Shown: positions 33,280 through 45,867, counted from the stretch's first letter. The stretch is 64,000 nucleotides of DNA from Diadophis punctatus similis (GCA_023053685.1 JALIGW010000002.1:172227430-172291429), one strand, 5' to 3'. The notes: generated by a model not told the origin, from the letters alone. A program made the numbers and translations.

Positions 33280-34090
33280 CAATCGCACATTATCATATAA
33301 GAATTTTCTTTAAGTTTATAATATAATGTAAATTACATTCATTTCAATCACATATTTTCCCATTGTTTCATCTGTTTATTAAAATCAGAATTCCCACTTT
33401 ATCATATATTCTTTCAAATGTCAATAAAAGTGTATATATTTTAGTTCTTTCTTACAGTTGCAGGGTCATAAAATGGAGTTTTTACGGATTCAGTGAATTT
33501 GGGAGACATCTTCCTGAGCCACCTCTGAATGTTATCTCATAGCTCTGGACTTCTGTGCTTCAACTCCTTTTGCCTATGTAATTGTTTCTGCATATTTCTG
33601 CCAAGGTCATCTTCTCTAGTCTCAACAATCCGTTTTCTTGACTTGGCTCCGGACCATTATCCTCCAACTGAGGGAGGCCAAGTAAGAAAAGAATGTGAAT
33701 AGATTGCCTCCCAACCTTTTTTACATTTTGCTGCTCATATTAGAATATTCTTAACTTTCATTGTTAGGAATTTAAGGTGGCTGTGCTTGAAATGTCCCTG
33801 TCCCCGATTCCTCTTTCTGCTCTGATTATGTTAGGAAAGAATGAAAGGAAATAAGGAAATAAACTGTTCCCACTTTCACTTTTTCTGAAAACAAGTGCTG
33901 TCTGACAGAATTATGAGAAATTGGGAACACAGTTTACAGCATGCTATTTATTTTCTTAGTTTATGGAAAACAAATATGCAGCTTGAAGATAGCAAATGTG
34001 GGTATGTCATCATTGCTTTTATGGATGAATGGGATGGGCATGTCATTCGCAGCATTTATTGCATTTTTCTTGGCAGCAGTAAAGTGACCT
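33280..34090. other. Intergenic, nothing recognised
   Basis: AT-rich. No element identified. Confidence 0.5.
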
Positions 34091-34094
34091 GGTG

Positions 34095-34339
34095 ACCATC
34101 TGGTTTAGATAGCCTCACACTAATGAGAGCCTTCAACCGAAGCTTGTCACAGTAGTGAAAAAACAACTGCTACAAGACAGCACCTTAGGTGACAGAACCA
34201 ACCTCAGCCCAGACCACATATGTGCCATGCTGGACCTCTGCTTGACCACTACCTATTTTAAATACAATGAAAGTTTCTATAGACAAAAACATGGCTTTGC
34301 CATGGGTTCACCTGTTTCCCCCATTGTGGCCAATCTCCC
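34095..34339 (+). pseudogene. Penelope-like element reverse-transcriptase fragment
   Basis: From 34155 the frame reads KKQLLQDSTLGDRTNLSPDH, then TTTYFKYNESFYRQKHGFAM and GSPVSPIVANL. AMGSPVSPIVANL with the preceding YF-YN---Y-Q--G pattern is characteristic of Penelope-like reverse transcriptase (motif 4 region). The catalytic YADD-type motif and the endonuclease are absent. The frame continues into unrelated sequence after 34339. Confidence 0.85.
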
Positions 34340-34627
34340 GTGTCCCATTTTGGGCCTGGAAAGTCTCCTGCACCAACCTGGAAGCCAAAAATGGTTGAGG
34401 GGGAGCAGGGCACATGCACAGGGGTTGAGGGAGCATGGGGGGTTCACACATGCATGAGCAGGGGGTCATGTGCACATGTGTGGGTGTGGGGCACACGCAG
34501 GGGGTAACACTTGCATGCATGGGGGCAGGGCACACAGGGGGGGTCACGCACACATTGCATTATGGGTGTGGGCACGCAGGGGGTGCTGTCGTGCATGCAC
34601 GCTTTTGGCACGCAACAACAAAAAGGT
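34340..34627. mobile_element. Fragment of hAT element (GATGGCGAACC family)
   Basis: GT/CA-rich interior followed by CTTTTGGCACGCAACAACAA then AAAGGTTAT, matching the right end of the copy at 59398-59779. The left end and target duplication are absent. Confidence 0.6.
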
Positions 34628-34700
34628 TATTATATAGCAAAGCCTGTACTTAATGGAGTAAAAGTGGAGTCTATGGGTAGGTTTTCTGGATAACTTGAAC

Positions 34701-34980
34701 CAGTTCTGGCTTACTTCGCTGCCGGTTTGCTTCCTGATGCGCCGTGCGGGTGCGCACATGCACAGTGCTAAAAACCCAGATTCTGCGCATGCGCAGAAGC
34801 AAAAAACAGCTTCTGCGTGTGCACAGAAGCAAAAAACAAAATGGCGCCGCCTATGGCACTGCCGAGAGAGCCTGTTCGGGTGTGTGGCAGGCCTGGGTCA
34901 CTGCCGGTTCTAGCAACCCAGGCCTCCAAGTTACTACCAGTTCTATAGAACCGGTCCAAACTGGCAGGAACCCACCTCTG
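34701..34980. mobile_element. hAT element (GGGTTCCT family), 280 bp
   Basis: Starts CAGTTCTGGCTTACTTCGC and ends CTGGCAGGAACCCACCTCTG, with the exact 8-bp duplication ACTTGAAC (34693-34700, 34981-34988). The interior holds TCTGCGCATGCGCAGAAGC and AAAATGGCGCCGCC. Confidence 0.93.
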
Positions 34981-34988
34981 ACTTGAAC

Positions 34989-36835
34989 CATTAAGTCAAA
35001 TAGTTTACACTGCTTAAACCATGAACCTGGTTCTGTTTGTTCCATGACTGGACAATATGCCTTCTTCAGGTTTTGCTGAAGTCCACCCCAAATTAGCCTA
35101 GCTGACATGTCCAGAGGTGTACAATAGTAAAAGCTGGAATTCAAACACAGAATAAGACTAGCCATCCTTGCAATGGATAGTAAAAAATTATAATCTACTT
35201 TTATTTTATCCAAGAAATGGCAATGTTTTGTGAAGGATCTTATTCAATTTAGAAGAAAAAGCTATATAGGGTACAAAGTTCACTGTTTTATACTCAAAGC
35301 AATGGCAGAATCCACAATTAGATCCAAGAACAAAATGTGAACAACATTTGTCATAATAAATTTAAAATTCTTGGGAGAGGAATTAACCCTCCTCCTACAA
35401 CCATTTGTTTACTAAACCCTCTTTAGTAAATTGTCACAGTGGACAAGAGCCTAAAAGCTTATTTTCAGGAATGAAAACAGCCATTTTCGTGCACTGGCTT
35501 GCAATGATTTATGATATTTGGTGGTTAGAGGTTTATTATACAAAACACTTTTATTTCCATACAAAAACATGAGTTTCAAAATTGAATTTCGAAAAGAAAG
35601 TACATATAATGTTGCTAAGAAAACTATGTGCAAAATAAGTAGGTAGTTTAGTCTTTTGAAAGAAAAAGAAATCAAGTTCCCATGTTTGTCATGAATGCAT
35701 ATTAAATAACATTTAAACACATAATGTTAATGTAAAATTATTTACCTCTGGACAGGGTCATCACATCTGTGGATAATCATTCTTGTTTGAATGCCAGAAG
35801 TATCTTGCAGAAAGAAATGGGCCAGGTCTGCCATTTTCTGAAATGATGAGGTAGAAAATGGCTAAGGGATAGAATATGTATGTTGGATGGCAGAATGGTT
35901 CACTTTAAATATTTTTTTTAACAATTGACTCATTGGGATAATCCTGGATTATTTTGGGAAGTTAAAAGAAGGTCATGATAAGTAGCAGAGACATTGGTCT
36001 TGATCTCATCTGTTTAAACTAGTGCTCATGTGTGTTACAATGTGCGAAATCTGACAAATCATCTGACAAAGCTTTCCCCTTTGAACTTTATGTTTCTATG
36101 AAATATTATCTTTCTATTTAATTCAGTGTTAATCACTTTAAAAATTATAAGTCTAAAGCTCCTGTTGCGGGATGTAAGTTTATTTTTATTTCTGTTTGAA
36201 ACTGGAAGTGCTATAAAATGGATCGATAAAATCAATTTCACCTGTGTTTTGTATGTACTGTATTTAGATATTCACAGGAACACTTTCATCACCATCATTA
36301 CTGAAGATCAAGCAGGCCAGTTTTACTTTTTTCCTTCATGTGTATCGATATGTGCTTGATGAATTGTGCAGAGGGAGAGATTATTTCAAGTAAATCAGGT
36401 TCTTATAAATGCCAGTCAATTGTGCTCTGGGGGGGGGGGCTTCTGATGGGCATTATTGGTATTGGTATATGACAAAAAGTGTATTCAGAGCTCTTGATGT
36501 CTACCTCAATGGAATCCGGTTAACAGATGTTAGCTCAGTTAAAGCCTGATAATTTATTAATGGAGAAAGTAGGATGACTGGAGGATGGGATTTGTAACAT
36601 CTCATTAAGAGCAATGAGATAACTTTATAGCAGCTTATGACACCTTCCATCTCTGCACTTGAACAGATGCTTTTGACATCTCATCTCATTCTGACTCCTC
36701 TACTGAAACATTATATGTTTAATGTTAACATATTTATAGCTCATCAGAATAAAGTAAATTGATTGTAAAAAGTCATATTCACAGCTTATTAACGCTCTTC
36801 ATGAATTTCAGCTGAACATTTAAACAACAACAACA
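34989..36835. other. Intergenic, AT-rich
   Basis: No recognised repeat or gene; a G run at 36429-36438. 36530-36720 looks unique and is not repeat-like. Confidence 0.5.
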
Positions 36836-36837
36836 AC

Positions 36838-37285
36838 AGTGACAACAGAGTTGGAAGGGACCTTGGAGGTCTTCTAGTTTAGGCAGGAAACCCTACACCA
36901 CTTCAGACAAATGGTTATCCAACATCTTCTTTAAAACTTCCAGTGTTGGAGCATTCACAACTTCTGGAGGCAAGCTGTTCCACTGATTAATTGTTCTGTC
37001 AGGAAATTTCTCCTTAGTTCTAAGTTGCTTCTCTCCTTGTTTAGTTTCCACCCATTGCTTCTTGTTCTGCCCTCAGGTGCTTTGGAGAATAGTTTGACTC
37101 CCTCTTCTTTGTGGCAACCCCTGAGATATTGGAACACTGCTATCATGTCTCCCCTGGTCCTTCTTTTCATTAAACTAGACATACCCAGTTCCTGCAACCG
37201 TTCTTCATGTGTTTTAGCCTCCAGTCCTCTCATCATCTTTGTTGCTCTTCTCTGCACTCTTTCTTTGTCTAGGTCCTTCAGAATT
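36838..37285 (-). mobile_element. CR1 LINE, ORF2 C-terminus and 3' UTR
   Basis: The minus strand encodes QRRATKMMRGLEAKTHEERL, then LQELGMSSLMKRRTRGDM and IAVFQYLRG, the conserved CR1 reverse-transcriptase C-terminal block, open for about 100 codons (37257-36955). The 3' UTR words (CCAAGGTCCCTTCCAACTC) follow leftward. Confidence 0.9.
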
Positions 37286-37890
37286 CGAAACCATGAAATA
37301 GTGATTCAACTAGAGCGTTAGGAGTGACTGCTAGCAGGCCTTTCAGAATACTTTCTGATCCTTTGTTTTTATTTTGGAATCAAATCACACTCTGCTGGAC
37401 TTGAATGATTTTTGTGTAGAGTTCAAAGACTCCTGGTCTTGGTGGGAAGGTCTTCACCGAATGTTTTTTAAGGCCATTTAAAACTCTGATAATTCTATTT
37501 ATTCATTTCACCTTTCACCCAGCTTTAAAACTATTTTGGATGATGATGGGTAAATAATAAATACTGAGGGCAAGGCTAGTTTTAGAGAGAAAAAAATCAG
37601 TCCCTCACTGTATATATGGTAAGTTTTTCTTATTTCAGAGTACAGGATAGTTTTGAACTGCCGAGGAGATATTCCCTGGAGCATTTCAGAGACTCTCTAC
37701 CTCTATTTCATGAATTTCTGAAACTGATTTGTATGTCTCAGGAAAATGTAATTCAAATCTTGATTTAAGCACATATTTCTGATTTATTCCATTAATTTAG
37801 TTTTTTTGTTTGATGTTATTTATCATGAGGTTTTGTGTACAACAAACAAATAAATAAATATTATTATTATTAATAAATGCATTAACAAAA
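37286..37890. other. Intergenic, AT-rich
   Basis: Contains a short ATT/AAATA low-complexity run (37845-37880). Otherwise nothing recognised. Confidence 0.5.
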
Positions 37891-37892
37891 TT

Positions 37893-38040
37893 AAGGGGCG
37901 TGCATAACGCACCAGCGTGCCTACTGTCCCTGTCCTAATGTACCCTTTTATTTTTATTCGTATTCATTTCATGTATTCAAATCATGTTTATACTTATATG
38001 TACTATCTAATATGTGTTTGACAAAATAAATAAATAAAAT
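37893..38040 (+). mobile_element. LINE 3' tail (family unresolved)
   Basis: GGGGCGTGCATAACGCACC, then GTGCCTACTGTCCCTGTCC and ending TTGACAAAATAAATAAATAA. This looks like a retroposon 3' UTR with an AAAT tail. Confidence 0.5.
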
Positions 38041-38999
38041 AACTAATCCACATAAACAGATGTTGAACTGCAAGGCTAGTACATGGCCATTTCAAAAGAC
38101 TCTTGAAGTCTTAAAGGCAATTTCTCCCTTCCTTTATTTTAAATGTTTGAGTTAATTGTGGAAGACTTTGCTAAAACATGCTTGTTTAAACCAGTGTCTA
38201 ATAGAGGCCTACTAAGTGTATTAAAATCTATCCATTATTATAGGGGTACTTTTCTTAGAAATGTCATCAGAGCTCAGCTTAGTAATTTTAGAAACAATTT
38301 CCTCCCATTTACATTATAACATCAAAGATTTCAGTCTCTTCTGGGCTTTCCTTTGCAGTGTGTTCCCATTCGCATTTTTTAAAAATGTGGTGACTATTTC
38401 TTGAGTTTATTTCCTGAACAAGGGATGTTTCACATTAAGCTAAAACAACAACAACAACAATCCTTGAACACTCTTAATTCTAAAACTGGCTAAATTTTGA
38501 CTCAGAAGCTATCAGCTCAATCTCACCCCTTCCCTTTTGGAATCATTGCTGTCATTTGTATATAATGTCAAGAAGTGACATGGGTTCAGCAGTATTGCAC
38601 ATTATGTTCAGTTCTGAGAAACTATTTTTTCCACCTGGGAAACTAGCACACGTGTGAGTAATTTTTGAGTAAATTTTTTTTTTCTTATTGCTGGAAAAAG
38701 GTTGAAAGCTGAGAGAACTAAGCACAATAGGTTCTGGAATTTTGATTATAGCTGCAGCTGAAATTCTGAGTGGCCCATTTTGGGTTTTGTCCTGAGAATG
38801 TTTATAGAAATAAGGGGACAAACACATAAGTTTAACATTTGAATCCTGCTCTTTCTTAATGATAACACAAGATAGTAACAATGACATTGATTAGGGTAAA
38901 AAAGAAGGACTAGCTGAAAGTCACCCAATGAGTTTCATGTCATACTAGATTTAAATTAGTATCTCCCTAATACATTTTTACCTCAGCTCATCACATTGT
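38041..38999. other. Intergenic, nothing recognised
   Basis: AT-rich, with a short (CAA)n at 38443-38460. Confidence 0.5.
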
Positions 39000-39007
39000 C
39001 TCTAGAC

Positions 39008-39502
39008 CAGTGGTTCTCAACCTTCCTAATGCCGCGACCCTTTAATACAGTTCCTCATGTTGTGGTGACCCCCAACCATAAAATAATAAAATTATTAGGA
39101 AACTCAGGGGTGGATTCTAACTTACCTCGCTGCCGGTTCGCTTCCTCCTGCGCTGCGTGGCCTAGCCTCATGGGCGCGTAGGCGCTTTGCGCGCGCATGC
39201 ATGCATAGTGCCGATTTTTAAAAAAAACATTGCAAAAAAAGAGCCAAAAACAATATAGTGACGCATGCACAGTGACGGAAATTCAGCTTCTGTGCATGCT
39301 CAGAAGTTCCTATGGTACAGATTTTTTGTTGTTGCAGTAGTCTATTTGTATGTGGATGGACCCACCTGGAGACGGATAGAGGAGTGGTGTCTCGGTTCCT
39401 AAGACCATCGGAAATATGTGTTTTCCTATGACCTTAGGCGACCCCTGTGAAAGGGTCGTTCGACCCCCAAAGGGGTCGCGACCCATAGGTTGAGAACCGC
39501 TG
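39008..39502. mobile_element. SPIN-type hAT element with a second hAT fragment inside, 495 bp
   Basis: TIRs CAGTGGTTCTCAACC and GGTTGAGAACCGCTG, exact 8-bp duplication CTCTAGAC (39000-39007, 39503-39510). SPIN words are present: CCGCGACCCTTTAATACAG, CCTAAGACCATCGGAAATATG and GAAAGGGTCGTTCGACCC. 39105-39310 is a nested hAT fragment (starts CAGGGGTGGATTCTAAC, contains GCGCATGCATGC) lacking its right end. Confidence 0.93.
39105..39310. mobile_element. hAT fragment (GGGTTCCT family) nested in SPIN
   Basis: Left terminus CAGGGGTGGATTCTAACTTA, interior GCTGCCGGTTCGCTTCCTCC and CAGCTTCTGTGCATGCTCAG. The right TIR is missing. Confidence 0.75.
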
Positions 39503-39729
39503 CTCTAGACTATATGTTATGGTACTTTGAAATAATCCCATGGATATAAGTGAAGATTTCTTTTGCATATAAAGTTCAAAGCTCTCTCCAGTATATCTGC
39601 TCCCATAAATTACTAGCTAGATTTACTCTGATTCATAAAGTTGCTTGTCATAACCATGCTTTATTGAAGAAACCTAAATGGTTGACTTAACAGTAAGTAG
39701 AATCAAACAAATCGTATGATCATCTAGTG

Positions 39730-39863
39730 CAGTGGTGTCAAACTTGCGGCCTGCGGGTCGGATGCGTCACGTGCTAGCCCTGCCCCCGCCTGGTTTAGCG
39801 GAGGGGGAAAAATCCCAATACGTCACGTGACGCCACCGTGATGACACGAGTTTGATACCCCTG
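39730..39863. mobile_element. hAT MITE, 134 bp
   Basis: TIRs CAGTGGTGTCAAACTTGCGG and GAGTTTGATACCCCTG, exact 8-bp duplication ATCTAGTG (39722-39729, 39864-39871). Same family as 13422-13558. Confidence 0.94.
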
Positions 39864-39871
39864 ATCTAGTG

Positions 39872-41905
39872 TGTTGGTAAGGTAAAAAGGCAGCAATATA
39901 CCAGACTAACCAATGAAGCCAAGGCTAAATAGGGATTTGAGTTCATTTTAAATTAGGGATGGGGAATCTTTTGTTCTCCAGGTGAATGGTGATCTCCAAA
40001 TCTCTATTGTCACTTTTATTAGGCTGACTGGAGTTGCTGGAAGCTCGGTTGTTTCTGGAGGTGGGTTTCTCACTGACATTGTAAATCCATCTGATTAAAT
40101 GTATTTGGACTAAATGGTGTCCCATTGAACAAGTGGCAGTCTCATTAATAAAAAAAATTACAGATCATGAATTAACTTGGGCTATCCAGGATTGCCATTT
40201 TGAATACTGGTTGACTTGGCATGCCTAGTGAGGCTTATCTAGCTTTTGGCTTATAACTGTATCTTTGGTCCCGCCTGTGACTTGTTCTTAACCATTCTTT
40301 GTTCTTTAAGTTTTGGACTGTTAACTTGCTACAGCTTGCTACAGTTTGCTGCTAATGATCTACTGGTCTGGTCATTAAACTACGTTTGACTTAATGAACA
40401 TCTTTAGAAGAAACCTTGATTTTTACATAGCTTCTGTATGAGATCTATTGTAAAGATTGACCATATTGACTGCAAATACACAACTGGTGGGGAGACAAGG
40501 CTATGGTATCTGTACTTTTATGTTTCTGTTTTATGTTTCTATTGATTATGCCCTAACTTCAGTGATATTGTTTCTCTTCAGGTTCTATAGCTGGTTAATT
40601 TAGATTAGAACTATAAAGGGTTTTTTTAAAAACAAAATACAAGCAGTTCAAAGCTGCCTGGGAAGAAAATTTGGAGGAAGTCATTCTTTGTCAAGTCTCT
40701 GTGAAGATCAACATTCTGCGCCGAATATAACAATTCTCTGATACCAAAATGATGAAAAACCATCAGAAACCAAGAGCCATTCACGGCAATGTATATATAT
40801 AGGTAATATGTTGATGGAAAAACTGTTCAGATTCTTGATTTAAAGGCAACTTTCTAGCCATCATTCAGGCAAGAAACATACATGGAGGCCAACTGAAAAG
40901 AAGGGTCAAATATAATTTACTTTACAATAAGCTTGAATACTCATTTGTTCCATGGCTGGAAGTTTCCATGGCTGCTTCACAAGCAGAATCAATGGCATGA
41001 GTACAGCTGAGTCACACTCTTTCCATTGTTGAACAACACCTCGGCAGCTCTTTTCCTGAAGGAAGGTCCCTGGAACAAGCATTCGCACAAGATTCTTGTT
41101 GAACAGAATCCCCTGTTGAGATGGCCCAAAGTTACCCTGCTGTTTTTCACGGCTAAGGCAGGACTAAAATTCACGGTCTCCCAGTTTTTAGCCAGGTGCC
41201 TACCTTCGGAAGATATCTATATCTTCAGAATGTTCATATAAAACTGTTTTAAATAATACAAGGCAGGTTTTGGTTGAATGTTAGGAAAAACGTCTAACAG
41301 TAAGAGACATTTACAGTGAAATGAGTTACCCCCTAAAAGTTGGTAGGTTCTACTTGGTTGTATGTTATCAAACAGAGGCCAGACAGACATCTGTCTGGGA
41401 TGCTGTGATTTTGGTTCCTGCACCAAGCAAGGTGCTGGACACGATAGCCTCAGTGGTTTCTTCTAACTCTGATTTATATCTCAGTTTTTAAGCTGCACAC
41501 TGCATGCAGGCTGTATTTTTTAAAAAATAAATAAACAAAAACATTATACAAGGTCTAGAAACTTATCTAAAAAAAAGCTGTGGTAATCACAGGGCTAAAA
41601 ATCCATGTTCCTGCAAAAACAATCAAGCAAAATAAAGTTCATGATGAATTGTACATTGAATGTTCTAAATGCAATTGCAAGATGTTTCCCACAAGAAACA
41701 ACAAGGGTACCTCAACCACAAAGCAATTGTATCACAAACGCAATCTGATTTTAGACATAGTAGCATTTGTTTTAATGAGAAAAATAAGTCCCAATTATAA
41801 ATTTTAAAATATGAACATTTTAGTCTCTAACTCCTTCAATATATCTTTGTATTAATTACTCTCAATTCTTTGTAATATTCATCTGGAAATATGTTGGGGG
41901 CTAGA
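39872..41905. other. Intergenic, AT-rich
   Basis: No recognised element, except that 41110-41215 (GCACGG-like CTGTTTTTCACGGCTAAGGC) may be a degraded SINE-like remnant. No gene seen. Confidence 0.5.
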
Positions 41906-42138
41906 CCAGTGCTAAGACTCTGCTCCCGATCTCCGTTTTTAGCTGGGACAGCCTCCTGGAACCCTCTGCCAGCGAAAACGGAGCTCGGGAGGGTCGCGTG
42001 CAGCCCTCACGAGCTCCGTTTTCACTGGCAGAAGCACTGTGGGCCAGTCCTTTGCTGTTTCCAGCATGGCCCAATGGGCCAGATCTAAGCACCCCATGGG
42101 TCAGATCAGGCCAACGGGCCTTGAGTTTGACATCCCTG
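41906..42138. mobile_element. hAT fragment, right end preserved
   Basis: Ends GGGCCTTGAGTTTGACATCC then CTG, a terminus of the TGTCAAACTC class. The interior contains an inverted repeat (GAAAACGGAGCTC / GAGCTCCGTTTTC). No left TIR or duplication seen. Confidence 0.6.
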
Positions 42139-42224
42139 CTCTATGGGCAATATTTCCATCAATTGAATAGCTTTTCTTACCATTTTCAGTGACCAGCCTC
42201 TAAGAGTAGCACTTTCAATATCAG

Positions 42225-42648
42225 CCTTATAAGTAGTTCTTTAATTATGATCACTCACTTAGCAACCAGTTGAAGTTATGATCTACCTGAAAAAGGGGAC
42301 TTATGACCAAGATCTGAAGTTCTGATAGTCATTCCACTCCATGGTCATGTGACTGCCCTTTGGGCACTCAGCAATACAATCACATTTATGGCCGTTTTGA
42401 GTGTCCTGCAGTCATGTGACTCTGTTTTACATTGGTTTACCAAAAACTGGCACTTACTTCCAATATTCAGCAAAACTGTACCATAGCGAACAATGGGTTT
42501 GCTTAATGACCACAGCTTTCAATTAATGTCCACTGCAACAAAAAGTCATAAAACTGGGTTGATCATGTGACCGACCCAGTTTACAACCATTGCAACTTCC
42601 AACTATAATGAGCAGTTTCCATTACATTTGTAACTCAAGGTCTGCCTA
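42225..42648. mobile_element. Diverged Tigger-like MITE
   Basis: Contains GTCATGTGACTGCCCTTTGG, TTGATCATGTGACCGACCC and ends GTAACTCAAGGTCTGCCTA before TA, similar in layout to the other copies but more diverged. Confidence 0.5.
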
Positions 42649-42651
42649 TAT

Positions 42652-43170
42652 TCTAATAACATGAATAAGAATAGGACTTAAGAGTGATATAATGTATATG
42701 ATACCACTGAAAGCTACTGAAATGGACCATCCTTGACTGCACATACATCCACATTGAATGTCTAGACTCCGAACATGCAGATGCTAACCATGTGGGCAGC
42801 TGGAGTAGGAGATGGAAACTCAAGGTGTAAATCAGCACTGCCCCCATTGATGCAAAGTGCAACATGGGCTGAATATCATGAAAGGGCAAAGAAAAGTTAT
42901 AACATTTCATGTGTTGCTGTTTTTGTGCAAATTTCTATCTTGTGTGCCAAACCTGTTTTGGGGTTCAATACAACTGGATTGAACTGGGTTCAATACAACT
43001 GAAGTGGGGTATCATCTCTGCTTGCTCTCAAGCAGCCAATTGCCATGGTCCAAACCAGAATCCAAATGCATTTGTTCTTCTTGTTTCAAATGTCTGAACT
43101 GAACAGGAAGTTTATCCAAACACAAAGCAAAGGGAACCATCTCTTCCCTTTCTTTCATCGTGAAAACACA
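42652..43170. other. Intergenic, nothing recognised
   Basis: No element or gene seen. Short open frames on both strands look random. Confidence 0.5.
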
Positions 43171-43175
43171 GCTAT

Positions 43176-43681
43176 TGTCGGATGTGCCTCCGTTCAAAAC
43201 TCAAGAAAGAAAAACCCCAACTCCATGTTTATAGAGAAAGGTACTTTTACTGAGTATGAACTGATAGCAACAAGATGAAAGCAAGATCTGAGGCTAAAGG
43301 CGCAAAAATTAAATATTGAAAGCATTCCCAAATCCCTCCCCCAAGGACGTGTGGCAGGCCAAAGTCTCCAATATAATATGGTTTCGGCCTGACACTGGGC
43401 TGAATATCCAATCCCCATCCCCCCAGGATGTCATGTGGGGTGCATCTTCAGATGGAGCCATCCCATCTGGTATGCCAGGACGGTTGACCTTGAGCTGGTT
43501 GTAAACAAGTCCATTCAGCTGCACAGTAGATGAGGAGAACTTTCCTCCTTTCTCCTCCCTAATCAGACATATACGGAGACATTCCTTCCAGCACTGTTTC
43601 CCCACCTCCGAAATACCTACGCCTCCCCACTCCCCCGTTTCTATGGTAGCCAATAGCAAGCAAGCAGCATGGTGGCTGACA
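43176..43681 (-). mobile_element. Solo LTR, 506 bp, 5-bp target duplication
   Basis: Ends TGTCGG and GGCTGACA (TG...CA, inverted TGTC/GACA), flanked by GCTAT on both sides (43171-43175, 43682-43686). The 116-codon minus frame inside (43659-43309) has no recognised domain and is treated as chance. Minus orientation is inferred by layout similarity to the LTR at 26828. Family (ERV or Gypsy) unresolved. Confidence 0.78.
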
Positions 43682-43686
43682 GCTAT

Positions 43687-44113
43687 TATGAATATAAATT
43701 CAAACTCACAGTGATGTTACTTTCCAAGTTAATATATCCTTGAAGTTTTTCCCAAAATGTCTCACTACAGAAGCTGAGAAAATGAGAGATGTTTATATCT
43801 GCCAAATCATCTATGTTTATAGGTTTAATTTTGAGGGCAGGCAGACTCTTCTCAAGACTATTCTCTTAAATAGATAATTGTTTCCTTCTTTTAAACTAGT
43901 AATTGCATCTTTCCACTTTGGTTTCTAACCTCCTCGTTTGACAGAGTAACCCCAGGAGGAGATACAAAGGAACACAAGACTTTAGTAATGTCAATAGATG
44001 GGTATAAGAAGGGATGCCAATTAGTGTAACTGATCATGAGAAGATGAAAAGAAAGGTAATTTGGACAACCATTGCTCTTTTTTTCATATAACCTTCTGGA
44101 ACAGTAGGACTTC
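43687..44113. other. Intergenic, nothing recognised
   Basis: AT-rich, no element seen. Confidence 0.5.
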
Positions 44114-44132
44114 ACAAATAATACATTACAGG

Positions 44133-45012
44133 AAGCCACAGTTTACCCTAACTTATTTAATTTTGGACAAAAAGATCACTTATAATCAATTGTTGGACAA
44201 CCAAAATAATTTAAAAACAAGAGAGGATTTGGCTTCGACAGGCATAAATATAGATTGGTGGACTTACTTGAAAATTCGAATTAAATATAAAAAAGATTTA
44301 ATACAATTTGGCTTTCAAAACAAATATCAGGAATTGGATAAAATCTTATTGGGACCAGATGTAAAAATGATTACAAAATTATACAATTGTTTATTAAATT
44401 CCAAGATGGAGGAAGAAAAAGTTAAGGAGGTGATGATAAAATGGGCGCAAAATTTTGGATATTCAATTGATTTGGACCGATGGGAGAAAATTTGGGAATG
44501 GAATTTCAAACTAACTATGTCTGCAGCATACAAAGAAAATGCATATAAAATGTTCTACCGATGGCATCTATCTCCGACAAGGTTGGCAAAAATCTCTTCT
44601 AAATCATCAGCAAAATGCTGGAAATGTAAAAAAGAACTGGGCACATACTACCACATGTGGTGGATGTGTCCAGAGGCCAGGATCTATTGGAAAAGAATTC
44701 AGAAATGGTTGGCGGAAATGATAAAACAAAAAGTAGAACTTAAACCAGAAATGTTCCTCTTAGACATCATGGACAACAAAATTAAAAAAACAATATCTGA
44801 TGATACACATATTAACAGCGGCGAGGATCACATATGCTCAAATGTGGAGAAAAGAAGCAGTTCCCACCAACTTAATGGTTATAAATAAAATTTTTGAATG
44901 TGCTGAAATGAATAGACTAACTATGCAAATAAAAGATAAAGAGCAAACAGACTTCTATAAAATTTGGGAAATTTTTTACGATTGGTTGAATTGCAAAAAC
45001 ACAACGAAATAG
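44133..45012 (+). pseudogene. L1 ORF2 C-terminal domain, one frameshift
   Basis: Frame one reads WDWTY-like spacing then GFQNKYQELDKILLG, FYRWHLSPTRLAKIS and the CCHC-type motif CWKCKKELGTYYHMWWMC, and runs to 44888. The family continuation AARITYAQMWRKEAVPTN to FYDWLN lies in another frame from about 44800 to the stop at 45012, so one frameshift lies near 44795-44815. The reverse-transcriptase and endonuclease domains are absent. Confidence 0.9.
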
Positions 45013-45244
45013 TAGGTTTTGTATATATATGTTGTACTAATGAAGATAACTTATATTGTTTTGTTTTTCTTTTTTATTGGTTTTTGTAAAACAAATGAGA
45101 ATACGTAGAGATATAGAGATACAACGATACGTTAGACTGCTTAATGAAAAATAATCATATTTTTATGTGACTTGTTGAGTTTTCTTTTCTTTTTGGGGTG
45201 TGTTAGGTTTGTAATGTGTGTATTTTTTAAAGATTTGTACCTAT

Positions 45245-45510
<266 letters not shown>

Positions 45511-45585
45511 TTTTGTCTTTTATGTTTTATGTATTTTTAAAACTACTTAATAAAAATTATTTTTAAAAAAACAAATAATACATTA

Positions 45586-45860
45586 CAGGTAGTCCTCAAC
45601 TTACAGTATGTCCTTAGTTAGGATCGGAACTTCACTTCTAAGCAATGAGGTCATTAAGTGAATTGCTCCCAATGTTTGCTGCAGTTCTAAGTGAATCACA
45701 TGGTTGCTAAGCAAATCCAAGTCCTCCCATTAACTTTGCTTGGATGGGAAAATCATAAATGGTGACCATGTAATCCTGGGATGCTGCAACAATCATAAAT
45801 TGGTGGTAACATCATTGTAACTTCAAACAGTCACTAAGCGAATGGTTATTAGTTGAGGAA
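45586..45860. mobile_element. Tigger-like MITE, right end lost
   Basis: Starts TA|CAGGTAGTCCTCAACTTA, the cleanest family terminus in the window. The interior has TAAGTGAATCACATGGTTGC. The first four bases (CAGG) are duplicated on the far side of the L1, showing L1 landed in this MITE. Confidence 0.75.
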
Positions 45861-45867
45861 GTTTTTA

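Noticed and set aside
32871..33288. Several overlapping open frames on both strands
   Set aside because: All lie inside the hAT element 32847-33271; GC-rich sequence without conserved domains.
43309..43659. 116-codon minus-strand frame
   Set aside because: Falls inside the solo LTR 43176-43681; no recognised domain.
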